Assembly (NCBI GenBank): GCA_030262795.1
Contig: JAJSZO010000109.1
Span: forward strand, 1-5,417
DNA from: Deltaproteobacteria bacterium
GTDB lineage: Bacteria; Desulfobacterota; Desulfobacteria; Desulfobacterales; ETH-SRB1
DNA length: 5,417 nt
Reading direction: 5' to 3'
Shown here piece by piece: positions 1 through 5,417 of the stretch (its first letter is position 1; each line of letters begins with the position of its first letter). A program made the translations under genes and the position numbers. Below the pieces are notes generated by a model, which was not told where the DNA came from, did not search any database, and worked only from the letters and a program-made list of their open reading frames with translations.

Positions 1-578
1 CTGAATACTCCTCTGTGGAAATCAAAATCATTACGATCATAATGAATGGCAATAAGATCTGAAATAAGTTTGTCGCGAGATAGTTCAGCGCCGGTTTCAA
101 GATTAATGCTCATTGCAAGATATTCTTCAGGAGCGCCAAGTCCGAATATGCAGGATACGCTTGCCACAACAATAACATCCCGTCGTGAAAGAACGGATCT
201 TGTCGCAGAATGGCGAAGTTTATCAATCAGTTCGTTTATTGAGGAGTCTTTTTGTATATAGGTACCGCTGGCAGGAATATATGCTTCAGGTTGGTAGTAG
301 TCATAGTAACTTACAAAATATTCAACAGCATTTTCCGGGAACAGTTCCTTGAACTCGCCGTACAGTTGTGCAGCCAGTGTTTTGTTTGGGGCAAGGACTA
401 AGGTCGGTTTTTCAACTTTTGCGATAACTTGAGCAATTGTAAATGTTTTACCGGATCCTGTAACACCTAGAAGAACCTGGTGTTTTTTTCCGAATAAAAT
501 ACCTTTGCTTAAAGATTCTATAGCATAAGGCTGATCCCCCTTTGGGGTAAAGTTTGAAACAGACTTAAAGAAAGACAT
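1..578 (-). CDS. uvrB: UvrB, excinuclease ABC subunit B (N-terminal 192 codons, cut by window edge)
   Basis: UvrB is the DNA-damage-verifying helicase-like subunit of the cytoplasmic UvrABC nucleotide excision repair complex; it is loaded by UvrA and recruits UvrC. The reverse strand translates without a stop from ATG at 578-576 to the window edge. Visible landmarks are GDQPYAI near residue 14, the Walker A loop GVTGSGKT at about 38-45, helicase motif LAPNKTLAAQLYGE at about 62-75, and the beta-hairpin region YYDYYQPEAYIP at about 91-102, which inserts between DNA strands. VVASVSCIFGLG follows at about 137-148, leading into the UvrA-interaction domain. Family members are usually about 660-680 residues, so roughly 70 percent lies outside. 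The start fits the family N-terminus, but no Shine-Dalgarno sequence is seen before it and I could not assign a promoter or SOS box. Identification is very secure. Confidence 0.97.
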   Translation of the reverse strand, partial: MSFFKSVSNFTPKGDQPYAIESLSKGILFGKKHQVLLGVTGSGKTFTIAQVIAKVEKPTLVLAPNKTLAAQLYGEFKELFPENAVEYFVSYYDYYQPEAYIPASGTYIQKDSSINELIDKLRHSATRSVLSRRDVIVVASVSCIFGLGAPEEYLAMSINLETGAELSRDKLISDLIAIHYDRNDFDFHRGVF

Positions 579-625
579 GAGGTTTTATAGAATAATATAT
601 TAAATTTATATCAATTATCGCCCCA

Positions 626-646
626 CCACGTTCCTTAGGAACGTGG
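626..646. repeat. 21-bp palindrome upstream of uvrB
   Basis: CCACGTTCC (626-634) and GGAACGTGG (638-646) are perfect inverted repeats around a 3-nt centre TTA. The right arm is also the outer end of the 23-bp inverted repeat at 638-660. It lies about 48 bp upstream of the uvrB start codon. No T-run follows on either strand, so it does not look like an intrinsic terminator. It may be a terminal hairpin of a small mobile repeat or a protein-binding site; the sequence does not decide. Confidence 0.6.
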
Positions 647-660
647 ACGAATTAACTTCC
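638..660 (+). repeat. Left copy of a 23-bp inverted repeat (TIR-like)
   Basis: This segment begins GGAACGTGGACG and ends TTAACTTCC. Its reverse complement recurs at 1734-1756 with a single mismatch (22 of 23). The pair faces inward like the terminal inverted repeats of a miniature transposable element. The only sequence extending the match outward is one base, so these are sharp boundaries. No clear target-site duplication is visible next to the two ends. Confidence 0.65.
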
Positions 661-667
661 ACAGTAG

Positions 668-754
668 GCGCATAGATTTGGGTCAGATTTGTTCGATCTC
701 AGATCACAAAAGTTGATGGAATAGCGGGTTATTTTGATATTTTTGTGATTTGAG
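668..754 (+). repeat. Direct repeat copy A (about 88 bp) with internal inverted repeat
   Basis: This stretch is repeated in the same orientation at 1595-1682 with about 11 differences and one 1-nt gap. Both copies start GCGCATAGATTTGG and end TTTTTGTGATTTGAG. Inside, ATCACAAAA (703-711) and TTTTGTGAT (741-749) are a perfect 9-bp inverted repeat, kept in both copies, so a long stem-loop is a conserved property of the unit. It begins 7 bp inside the left 23-bp inverted repeat. It contains no coding potential. It is probably a genome-wide intergenic repeat, which one window cannot prove. Confidence 0.75.
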
Positions 755-777
755 CGCGGATTATAACCTGATTTATA

Positions 778-805
778 TTTGGGGGGACACGTTGTTTCCC
801 CCAAA
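778..805. repeat. GC-rich hairpin, 8-bp stem
   Basis: TTTGGGGG (778-785) pairs perfectly with CCCCCAAA (798-805) around a 12-nt loop. It sits in non-coding DNA just after repeat copy A diverges from copy B, and is much more GC-rich than its surroundings. It could be the end of another repeat element. No gene lies next to it to be terminated. Confidence 0.5.
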
Positions 806-823
806 CCCCTCTTCCGCATTTTT

Positions 824-846
824 ACCCCACCGCAAGCGGATGGGGT
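824..846. repeat. GC-rich hairpin, 10-bp stem with one bulge
   Basis: ACCCCACCGC (824-833) pairs with GCGG-A-TGGGGT (836-846), leaving one bulged A and a 2-nt turn. T and A runs flank it (five T before, ATTT after), so it resembles a bidirectional terminator, although no intact gene feeds into it. Together with the hairpin at 778-805 it forms a compact structured block inside an AT-rich gap. Confidence 0.45.
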
Positions 847-854
847 ATTTAAAA

Positions 855-1281
855 GATCATAATAAACGGTAACAGTGGTTTTTCCGTTCAGTGAGTTTTT
901 GTCAGTCCATATGGTTAAGTTAGATAGAAATCATTTACTATGAACTCTGTCAATACAACAAAATCTAATTATCTTTAAAGCGGAATTAATCCACCGGCTC
1001 TGCCGTTTAAGGCGAAAATTTGATAGACGGTCCTCCATTGAGGAAGGCCCCGAGGGGCAAGGGGCATAAGCGCTGAAATAAAAATCCTTAAATGGCGGTA
1101 CAGTCTGATTAAATTATTAGAGTTGTTGCGCAATAATAAAGATTGGCATAATACCGCTAACTAAAAAAAACTAAAAATTGGTCTTGACATGGGGGTCCAC
1201 TTTAAAGGCTCTTGGAAGATGAAGAATAAATGCTAATTGCCTATTGCAAAGACAATTAAAATTTGTAAAGATGTGAATGTC
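855..1281. other. Gene-free intergenic stretch, probably decayed mobile DNA
   Basis: No open frame of convincing length or recognisable protein is found on either strand. What can be seen are small palindromes: CGGC/GCCG at 995-998 and 1002-1005, TCCTC/GAGGA at 1031-1035 and 1040-1044, and GCCCC/GGGGC at 1047-1051 and 1054-1058. Base composition switches between GC-rich islands and AT-rich tracts, which suggests a patchwork of old insertions. I do not recognise a specific insertion-sequence family. Confidence 0.5.
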
Positions 1282-1314
1282 AAAAGGGCTGCTTCGATAA
1301 CGGGCAGCCCTTTT
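1282..1314. terminator. Terminator-like hairpin upstream of the integrase remnant
   Basis: AAAAGGGCTGC (1282-1292) pairs perfectly with GCAGCCCTTTT (1304-1314), giving an 11-bp stem and 11-nt loop. The A run on one side and T run on the other allow intrinsic termination in either direction, though the T run is only four long. It may have insulated the integrase gene from transcripts of the lost island. Confidence 0.55.
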
Positions 1315-1321
1315 GATTGTT

Positions 1322-1354
1322 CCATCTTGTGCCCGTCAAATTACTACAAGATGG
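1322..1354. promoter_or_regulatory. 9-bp inverted repeat overlapping the integrase ribosome binding site
   Basis: CCATCTTGT (1322-1330) and ACAAGATGG (1346-1354) are perfect inverted repeats separated by 15 nt. The last two bases of the right arm are the first two of the strong Shine-Dalgarno GGAGGT (1353-1358), 5 nt before ATG at 1364. It could be an operator for a repressor or an mRNA stem that partly hides the ribosome binding site. Either would suit control of a recombinase; both are inference. Confidence 0.45.
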
Positions 1355-1363
1355 AGGTGTAAC

Positions 1364-1414
1364 ATGGGAATGATCTATAAACGTGGAAATACCTGGTGGA
1401 TCAAGTATTTTTAG
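1364..1414 (+). pseudogene. Truncated tyrosine recombinase (integrase), N-terminal 16 codons only
   Basis: A strong ribosome binding site (GGAGGT at 1353-1358) leads into ATG at 1364, and the frame reads MGMIYKRGNTWWIKYF before TAG at 1412-1414. The pattern IYKRGNTWWIKY resembles the opening of tyrosine integrases that carry an N-terminal arm-type DNA-binding domain; a complete protein would have about 300-400 residues. Nearly all of it, including the catalytic R-H-R-Y domain, is missing. The fragment points toward the 3' end of the tRNA-Arg gene 36 bp away, the usual setting for an integrase beside its tRNA attachment site. I infer an internal deletion. The match is short, so family assignment is probable rather than proven. 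Confidence 0.6.
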
Positions 1415-1450
1415 GAGCAACCCAAAGTGAGTTAACCCCTTGTTTTTTAT

Positions 1451-1527
<77 letters not shown>

Positions 1528-1551
1528 ATGTCAATGCGTTATATAAAGATA

Positions 1552-1579
1552 ATTATCATATGTTCTATCTTTATGTCCA
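1552..1579 (-). promoter_or_regulatory. Sigma-70-type promoter for tRNA-Arg
   Basis: On the minus strand, TGGACA (plus positions 1574-1579, 5 of 6 match to TTGACA) and GATAAT (1552-1557, 5 of 6 match to TATAAT) are separated by 16 bp. The -10 box ends 24 nt before the mature tRNA 5' end, leaving a short leader for RNase P removal. The spacing and position fit a housekeeping tRNA promoter. Repeat copy B begins just upstream of the -35 box at 1595. Confidence 0.55.
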
Positions 1580-1594
1580 TAAATAAAAAATAAA

Positions 1595-1682
1595 GCGCAT
1601 AGATTTGGAGCATATTTGTTCGATTTTAGATCACAAAAGTTGATGAAATAGCAAGCTATTTTTGCTATTTTTGTGATTTGAG
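1595..1682 (+). repeat. Direct repeat copy B (about 88 bp) with internal hairpins
   Basis: This is the second copy of the unit at 668-754, same orientation, about 87 percent identical by eye. The conserved outer arms are ATCACAAAA (1630-1638) and TTTTGTGAT (1669-1677). In this copy there is also an inner perfect palindrome, AAATAGC (1646-1652) and GCTATTT (1655-1661), so it can form a longer hairpin than copy A. It is followed by about 50 bp leading into the right 23-bp inverted repeat, whereas copy A is preceded by the left one. Copies A and B therefore look like complementary parts of one element type. Confidence 0.75.
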
Positions 1683-1733
1683 GCTGGATTTGAGATTAGG
1701 CGAAGGTGGCCTGAAGCTATGATGCATAGTTGG

Positions 1734-1756
1734 GGAAGTTAATTCGTCCATGTTCC
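1734..1756 (-). repeat. Right copy of the 23-bp inverted repeat (TIR-like)
   Basis: It begins GGAAGTTAATTCG and ends CCATGTTCC, the reverse complement of 638-660 with one mismatch (T at 1751). The sequence continues TTAGCACTAA and lacks the second palindrome arm found beside the left copy. It lies 61 bp before the rpoH start codon, so it could affect rpoH transcription. The partner, direct repeats and orientation suggest the end of a miniature element; mobility is inferred, not shown. Confidence 0.65.
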
Positions 1757-1817
1757 TTAGCACTAATCATTAGTTTCTATTTAGTGTAACTTCGTGTAAT
1801 TAGTGGACAAAGGACAG

Positions 1818-2783
1818 ATGAAAAAAAAAAAATCAACAAAAAAAGATAAGAAAAGTATTACCCGCAAGAAAAAAGATGGTAATAATATCGCAAGCAAATC
1901 TTCTGAAAATGCTCTTGTCAAGTTTGACCCACTTCAGAAATATTTGCAGGAAATCAGCAGATATAATCTTCTTACAAGAGAAGAAGAAGTGGAGCTTGGT
2001 ATAAGAGTGCGCGAGCATGGTGATAAAGAAGCAGCATATATTCTGGCGACTTCCAACCTTAGACTTGTAGTAAAGATTGCACTGGAATTTCAAAAAATCT
2101 GGATGCAGAATCTTTTAGATTTGATTCAGGAAGGAAATATGGGGCTTATGCAGGCTGTCAAAAAGTTTGACCCTTATAAAAACGTTAAGTTTTCATATTA
2201 TTCTTCATTCTGGATAAAGGCATATATTCTTAAGTTCATAATGGATAACTGGCGTCTTGTAAAAATTGGCACAACACAAGGTCAGAGAAAACTTTTTTTT
2301 AAATTAAAAAAGGAAAAACAGAAGCTTATAGATGAGGGTTTTAATCCAATGCCAAAGCTTCTTTCGGAAAGATTGGGCGTTTCCGAACGAGAAGTTGTGG
2401 ACATGGAACTGAGGCTGAATGGTTGGGATGTATCTTTGGACGCACCTTTAAAAGATGATTCAGATACCGAGAGAATTGAGTTTTTAAATACAGCGGAGGA
2501 ATCTACAGAGGAAAAGGTGGCAAAAAAGGAAATAGAGAATCTTCTTCACAATAAGATTGAATTGTTCAAAAAGAAAATAAATAACAGAGAACTTGAAATA
2601 TTTAATAAGCGCATTTTTTCTGATGAGCCGGCTACTTTGCAGGAGATCGGCGACCGCTATGGAATATCAAGGGAGAGAGTCCGACAGGTTGAAAAAAGTT
2701 TAATAAAAAAGTTAAGAGAATTTTTAAAACATGAAATAACCGATTTTGATTCTTATGCTTATACAAAAGATGAGGCTGAGTAA
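1818..2783 (+). CDS. rpoH: RpoH-type sigma-70 family sigma factor (heat-shock sigma-32-like)
   Basis: It directs RNA polymerase to heat-shock and protein-quality promoters. Counting from ATG 1818 (321 residues), FDPLQKYLQEISRY at about 36-49 and LLTREEEVELG are the conserved N-terminal part. Core-binding region 2 has NLRLVVKIA near 80 and DLIQEGNMGLMQAVKKFDP near 101-119. Promoter -10 recognition follows with FWIKAYILKFIMDNWRLVKIGTT, and then the RpoH-box-like QRKLFFKLKK at about 156-165. Region 4.2 contains the helix-turn-helix TLQEIGDRYGISRERVRQVE near 273-292. An in-frame GTG at 1803 would add five residues but has no ribosome binding site; ATG 1818 has AAGGA 3 nt upstream, so I prefer it. 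The first 20 or so residues are very lysine-rich, encoded partly by a run of 12 A. RpoH itself is well supported; a related alternative group-2/3 sigma factor cannot be wholly excluded. Confidence 0.92.
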   Translation: MKKKKSTKKDKKSITRKKKDGNNIASKSSENALVKFDPLQKYLQEISRYNLLTREEEVELGIRVREHGDKEAAYILATSNLRLVVKIALEFQKIWMQNLLDLIQEGNMGLMQAVKKFDPYKNVKFSYYSSFWIKAYILKFIMDNWRLVKIGTTQGQRKLFFKLKKEKQKLIDEGFNPMPKLLSERLGVSEREVVDMELRLNGWDVSLDAPLKDDSDTERIEFLNTAEESTEEKVAKKEIENLLHNKIELFKKKINNRELEIFNKRIFSDEPATLQEIGDRYGISRERVRQVEKSLIKKLREFLKHEITDFDSYAYTKDEAE

Positions 2784-2899
2784 CAGAGGTTCAGGGTTTA
2801 AAAAGTTGATTGGTTCATAATGCTTATCCAATGAAATCAATGACTGAGGAAAAAATCGTAAAGAGATTAAAAAACTAAATTTTACGAGGTCTGTTATAA

Positions 2900-4600
2900 A
2901 TGAAGTCGCAGTTATTAAGAATATTTATTTTATTTATAGTCTGTTTATTTTATACAAGTTCAAGTTGTACTTTATATAATAAAACAATAACCCAGGATCA
3001 TGAACTGCCGATTAAAAAAACTGAAAATCGTTATTATAACTATATAGAAGCTTTTCTGCACTTAAAGAAAAATAATTTAGATAAAACCATTTACTATCTG
3101 AATAAAACGATTGAAGACGATCCGGAAAATTTATATTTACAAAAAGAACTTGCGATTCTTTATGTTATGCAAAAAAACAACTTAAGGGCACTAAATATCG
3201 TTGAAAATATTATAGATAAGAATCCGGAAGATATAGATTCTCTTATTATGTATGGTAGAATTAACCAAGGCCTAAAGCAAATTGATGATGCTAAAGAAGC
3301 ATATGAAAAGGTTATTGCCCTTGATCCCTCTCAAAAAAATATTTATTTAATTCTTGGTAATATTTATATGGTAGAAGGTAAGGCAGGCAAAGCTTTAAAG
3401 ATATATAAGCAGTTAGTTAATAAATATCCTGCATTTTACGCAGGGCATTTTTTTATTGGAAAAGTTTATTCGGAACAGGACAAAATAGTTGATGCTGAAA
3501 AAGAATTTAAGAAAGCATTGGATTTGGAGCCTGACATTGATGAAATCAGATTTGAATTGATAAAACTTTATAAAAGTATGGGTGAAGAGCAAAAGGCTAT
3601 TAATCTATACAAAGAAATTTTGAGAAGAGATTCAAATAACATCAGGGCTGCTTTGGAGCTTGGTCTTCTTTATTATAAGAATGGAATGATTAAAGATTCA
3701 GATAAACTATTTAACGACCTAACTGCAAGAAGCTTGTCTGATTCCGAAATTATAAGAAAAATCGTTCAGATATATTTGGATAAAAAGAAATATAATGATG
3801 CTATTATTGTTCTTGAAGGAATGTTAAAGAACTTGCCGTACAGCTCAGATATTCATTATGCTGCAAGCATAGCATATGCCGGAATTAAAGATAAAGAACT
3901 GACAATAATTCATCTTAAACAGGTGGAGCCGGATTCAAGATTTTATCAAAATGCAATAATCCGGCTTTCTTTGTTATATCGGGACCAGGGGAAACCAGGG
4001 GAGGCTATTAATCTTTTAGAAAACGCTATAAAAAACATTCCTGACAAACTTGGACCAATGCTTTATCTTGGTTTATTTTATGAAGAGAATGAAGAATTCA
4101 ACAATGCTGAAAAAGTGCTTAAGAAAGCAATCAAAATTGATCCGGAGAATATCGAACCCTATTTTCGTCTTGGTGTTGTTTACGACAAGTGGAACAAAAA
4201 AGAGGCTGCAATAGAATCAATGAAGACAGTTATAAGCCTTGATCCCAAGAATGCAAACGCTTTGAATTATGTAGGTTATATCTACGCAGAGCTTGGAATA
4301 AATCTTGATGAAGCTGAAAGTCTTATAAAAGAAGCATTAAAATACAGCCCTGATGATGGGTATATCACGGACAGCTTAGGATGGGTATATTACAAAAAAG
4401 GACTTTACAAAGATGCACTTAAGCTTCTGAAAAAGGCGGTAGATCTGGTTCCGGATGATCCAATTGTTTTGGAACATCTGGGCGATATCTATTTAAAAAT
4501 GACTAATAAAAACAAGGCTCTTATGTTTTACGAACGTTCTCTGTTGAAAAAAGAAAAGGATAAAGCAGATATCAAGAAAAAAATTCAGGAACTGAAGTGA
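2900..4600 (+). CDS. TPR-repeat protein with lipoprotein-like signal, partner of the LolB-like gene
   Basis: The 566-residue product starts with a basic-hydrophobic signal (about residues 4-19) ending in TSSSC, with Cys23 as the likely lipidation site. The -3 residue is Ser rather than Leu, so the lipobox is weak. From about residue 44 to 552 it is a solenoid of about 15 tetratricopeptide units of 33-36 residues, with typical ends such as ALDPSQKN, DLEPDID and KIDPENIEPY. The most conserved unit is near 453-530 (ALNYVGYIYAELGINLDEAE, then DSLGWVYYKKGLYKDALKLL). TPR solenoids bind other proteins; no enzyme domain is present. Similar TPR genes lie next to lolB in several proteobacteria. ATG 2900 follows GAGG (2886-2889) by 10 nt. 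Its stop overlaps the next start. A role as an envelope assembly scaffold is inferred. Confidence 0.9.
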   Translation: MKSQLLRIFILFIVCLFYTSSSCTLYNKTITQDHELPIKKTENRYYNYIEAFLHLKKNNLDKTIYYLNKTIEDDPENLYLQKELAILYVMQKNNLRALNIVENIIDKNPEDIDSLIMYGRINQGLKQIDDAKEAYEKVIALDPSQKNIYLILGNIYMVEGKAGKALKIYKQLVNKYPAFYAGHFFIGKVYSEQDKIVDAEKEFKKALDLEPDIDEIRFELIKLYKSMGEEQKAINLYKEILRRDSNNIRAALELGLLYYKNGMIKDSDKLFNDLTARSLSDSEIIRKIVQIYLDKKKYNDAIIVLEGMLKNLPYSSDIHYAASIAYAGIKDKELTIIHLKQVEPDSRFYQNAIIRLSLLYRDQGKPGEAINLLENAIKNIPDKLGPMLYLGLFYEENEEFNNAEKVLKKAIKIDPENIEPYFRLGVVYDKWNKKEAAIESMKTVISLDPKNANALNYVGYIYAELGINLDEAESLIKEALKYSPDDGYITDSLGWVYYKKGLYKDALKLLKKAVDLVPDDPIVLEHLGDIYLKMTNKNKALMFYERSLLKKEKDKADIKKKIQELK

Positions 4601-5367
4601 AACACGCAATCATCCTCTTTACAGTTGTTTTTTTTTCCGCATGCTCTTTTTTTACAGAAAGAATTGTTGAAAGCCCTCCTGAATTATTAGACACAGTTGC
4701 TATAATTGAAATTGATAATCTTCTTTCAAATATCAGGCTTAAAAACAGGGATCTTAAAACATTTAAAGGCATTGGCAAAATAACATTTTGGGAAAAAGAT
4801 AAAAAATGCATTACTTCAAGTATTGCATGGGTTGGGTCCGACCCTGAGTTGATACGAATAGCCATACTGAACATTTCAGGCCAGCCTTTATTAAGCCTCG
4901 CAAATGATGGGGAATGGTTTTATTTTTTATCCCATACTGATAATAGTTTTTACAAGAAACGTTCATCATATTCCGTTCTGGAAAAAGTAATTCAAATACC
5001 TTTAAAACCCGTTGAAATGGTATCATTTCTCGCGGGTCGTATTCCTCTTTATGAATATCATACCGCTAATATTACAAGAAATAAAAAGCAAGAATATGTA
5101 ATTGTTTTAAAAAAAAGTGGAAATGTAATCCAAAAAATTTATCTTGATGAAGATAAAAAAAATGTCCGAAAAGTTGAGCTGTTTGATAAAAAAGGAAACT
5201 TCTTATATTCTTTAGAAATTGAAGGGTTGCAAAAAATAAATGAATATCACGTTCCTGTGCGGATAATTGCATCAAGTGATAATGGAAATGGATTTAAGAT
5301 TGATATTCACAAATACTGGACAGATGTTTCCGTTAATCCATCAATGTTTGTTTTGACACCGCAATAA
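4597..5367 (+). CDS. LolB-like outer-membrane lipoprotein
   Basis: The 256-residue protein has an N-terminal signal with Cys16 (FFSAC) as the likely lipidation site. After it comes a LolA/LolB-style beta-rich domain: LKTFKGIGKITF (about 53-64), SSIAWVGSDPELIRIAILN (about 74-92), GQPLLSLANDGEWFYF (about 95-110), then LKPVEMVSFLAGRIPL (about 136-151), which parallels the segment preceding the RG-P loop of LolB, and a C-terminal sheet with VRKVELFDKKGN. LolB accepts lipoproteins from periplasmic LolA and inserts them in the outer membrane. The start is GTG at 4597, overlapping the upstream TGA by 4 nt (GTGA), with AGGA about 6 nt upstream; translation is probably coupled. It is longer than classical LolB (about 200 residues) and divergent, so I give no gene symbol. 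A DUF4292-type relative is the alternative. Confidence 0.75.
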   Translation: MKHAIILFTVVFFSACSFFTERIVESPPELLDTVAIIEIDNLLSNIRLKNRDLKTFKGIGKITFWEKDKKCITSSIAWVGSDPELIRIAILNISGQPLLSLANDGEWFYFLSHTDNSFYKKRSSYSVLEKVIQIPLKPVEMVSFLAGRIPLYEYHTANITRNKKQEYVIVLKKSGNVIQKIYLDEDKKNVRKVELFDKKGNFLYSLEIEGLQKINEYHVPVRIIASSDNGNGFKIDIHKYWTDVSVNPSMFVLTPQ

Positions 5368-5381
5368 TAAGCGGTTTGTAA

Positions 5382-5414
5382 CCGTTATCGGTTATCGGTT
5401 ATCGGTTATCGGTT
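5382..5414. repeat. 7-bp tandem repeat (CGGTTAT unit), nearly five copies
   Basis: Units CGGTTAT occupy 5389-5395, 5396-5402 and 5403-5409. One imperfect copy precedes them (CCGTTAT, 5382-5388) and a partial copy CGGTT follows at 5410-5414. The array begins 15 bp after the stop of the LolB-like gene. The flank (5415-5417) starts to differ, but the window ends there. Being a 7-bp unit, it can change length by slippage. Confidence 0.85.
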
Positions 5415-5417
5415 CAC

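Noticed and set aside
46..261. Plus-strand open frame of 71 codons
   Set aside because: It is antisense to uvrB, whose conserved motifs fix the coding strand.
1184..1206. TTGACA (1184-1189) as a -35 promoter box
   Set aside because: No acceptable -10 box occurs 15-19 bp downstream, and no gene follows.
1833..2093. Minus-strand open frame inside the sigma-factor gene
   Set aside because: Shadow of rpoH; low-complexity translation with no motif.
4572..5275. Three minus-strand open frames opposite the LolB-like gene
   Set aside because: They overlap one well-supported gene and have no ribosome sites or family features.
5359..5374. Terminator after the LolB-like gene (CCGC/GCGG)
   Set aside because: Only a 4-bp stem spanning the stop codon and without a T run.
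5382..5417. CRISPR array
   Set aside because: A 7-bp unit with no spacers and no cas genes; it is a simple tandem repeat.

Overview
The window looks like a chromosomal stretch from an AT-rich Gram-negative bacterium, most likely a sulfate-reducing Desulfobacterota (former Deltaproteobacteria, Desulfobacterales-like). This rests on the style of the RpoH-family sigma factor, the paired TPR/LolB-like lipoprotein genes and the repeat-rich intergenic DNA. It is inferred from remembered family resemblance; no search was run.

Layout. Positions 1-578 (minus strand) carry the first 192 codons of uvrB, the excision-repair helicase subunit, which runs off the left edge. Positions 579-1817 form a 1.2 kb region with no intact protein gene. 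It holds a palindrome, a pair of 23-bp inverted repeats about 1.1 kb apart, two copies of a roughly 88-bp hairpin-forming repeat, several GC-rich hairpins, a terminator-like hairpin, and the remains of a tyrosine-recombinase gene lying against an intact tRNA-Arg(TCT) gene on the minus strand. The best reading is a tRNA integration site whose island has been lost, surrounded by decayed small repeats. From 1818 to 5367 three genes run on the plus strand: an RpoH-type heat-shock sigma factor, a protein of about 15 TPR repeats with a lipoprotein-like signal, and a LolB-like lipoprotein that overlaps it by 4 nt. The last bases (5382-5417) are a 7-bp tandem repeat that reaches nearly to the window edge.

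How the genes fit together. The TPR and LolB-like genes are translationally coupled and should act together at the cell envelope, probably in lipoprotein handling at the outer membrane. A sigma factor for protein-folding stress sits just upstream, separated by 116 bp, so co-transcription is possible but not shown. uvrB points the other way and is functionally unrelated.

I do not see a new defence system, CRISPR array or intact mobile element. The most unusual parts are the integrase scar fused to the tRNA gene, the repeat architecture around it, and a 12-A run directly after the sigma-factor start codon.
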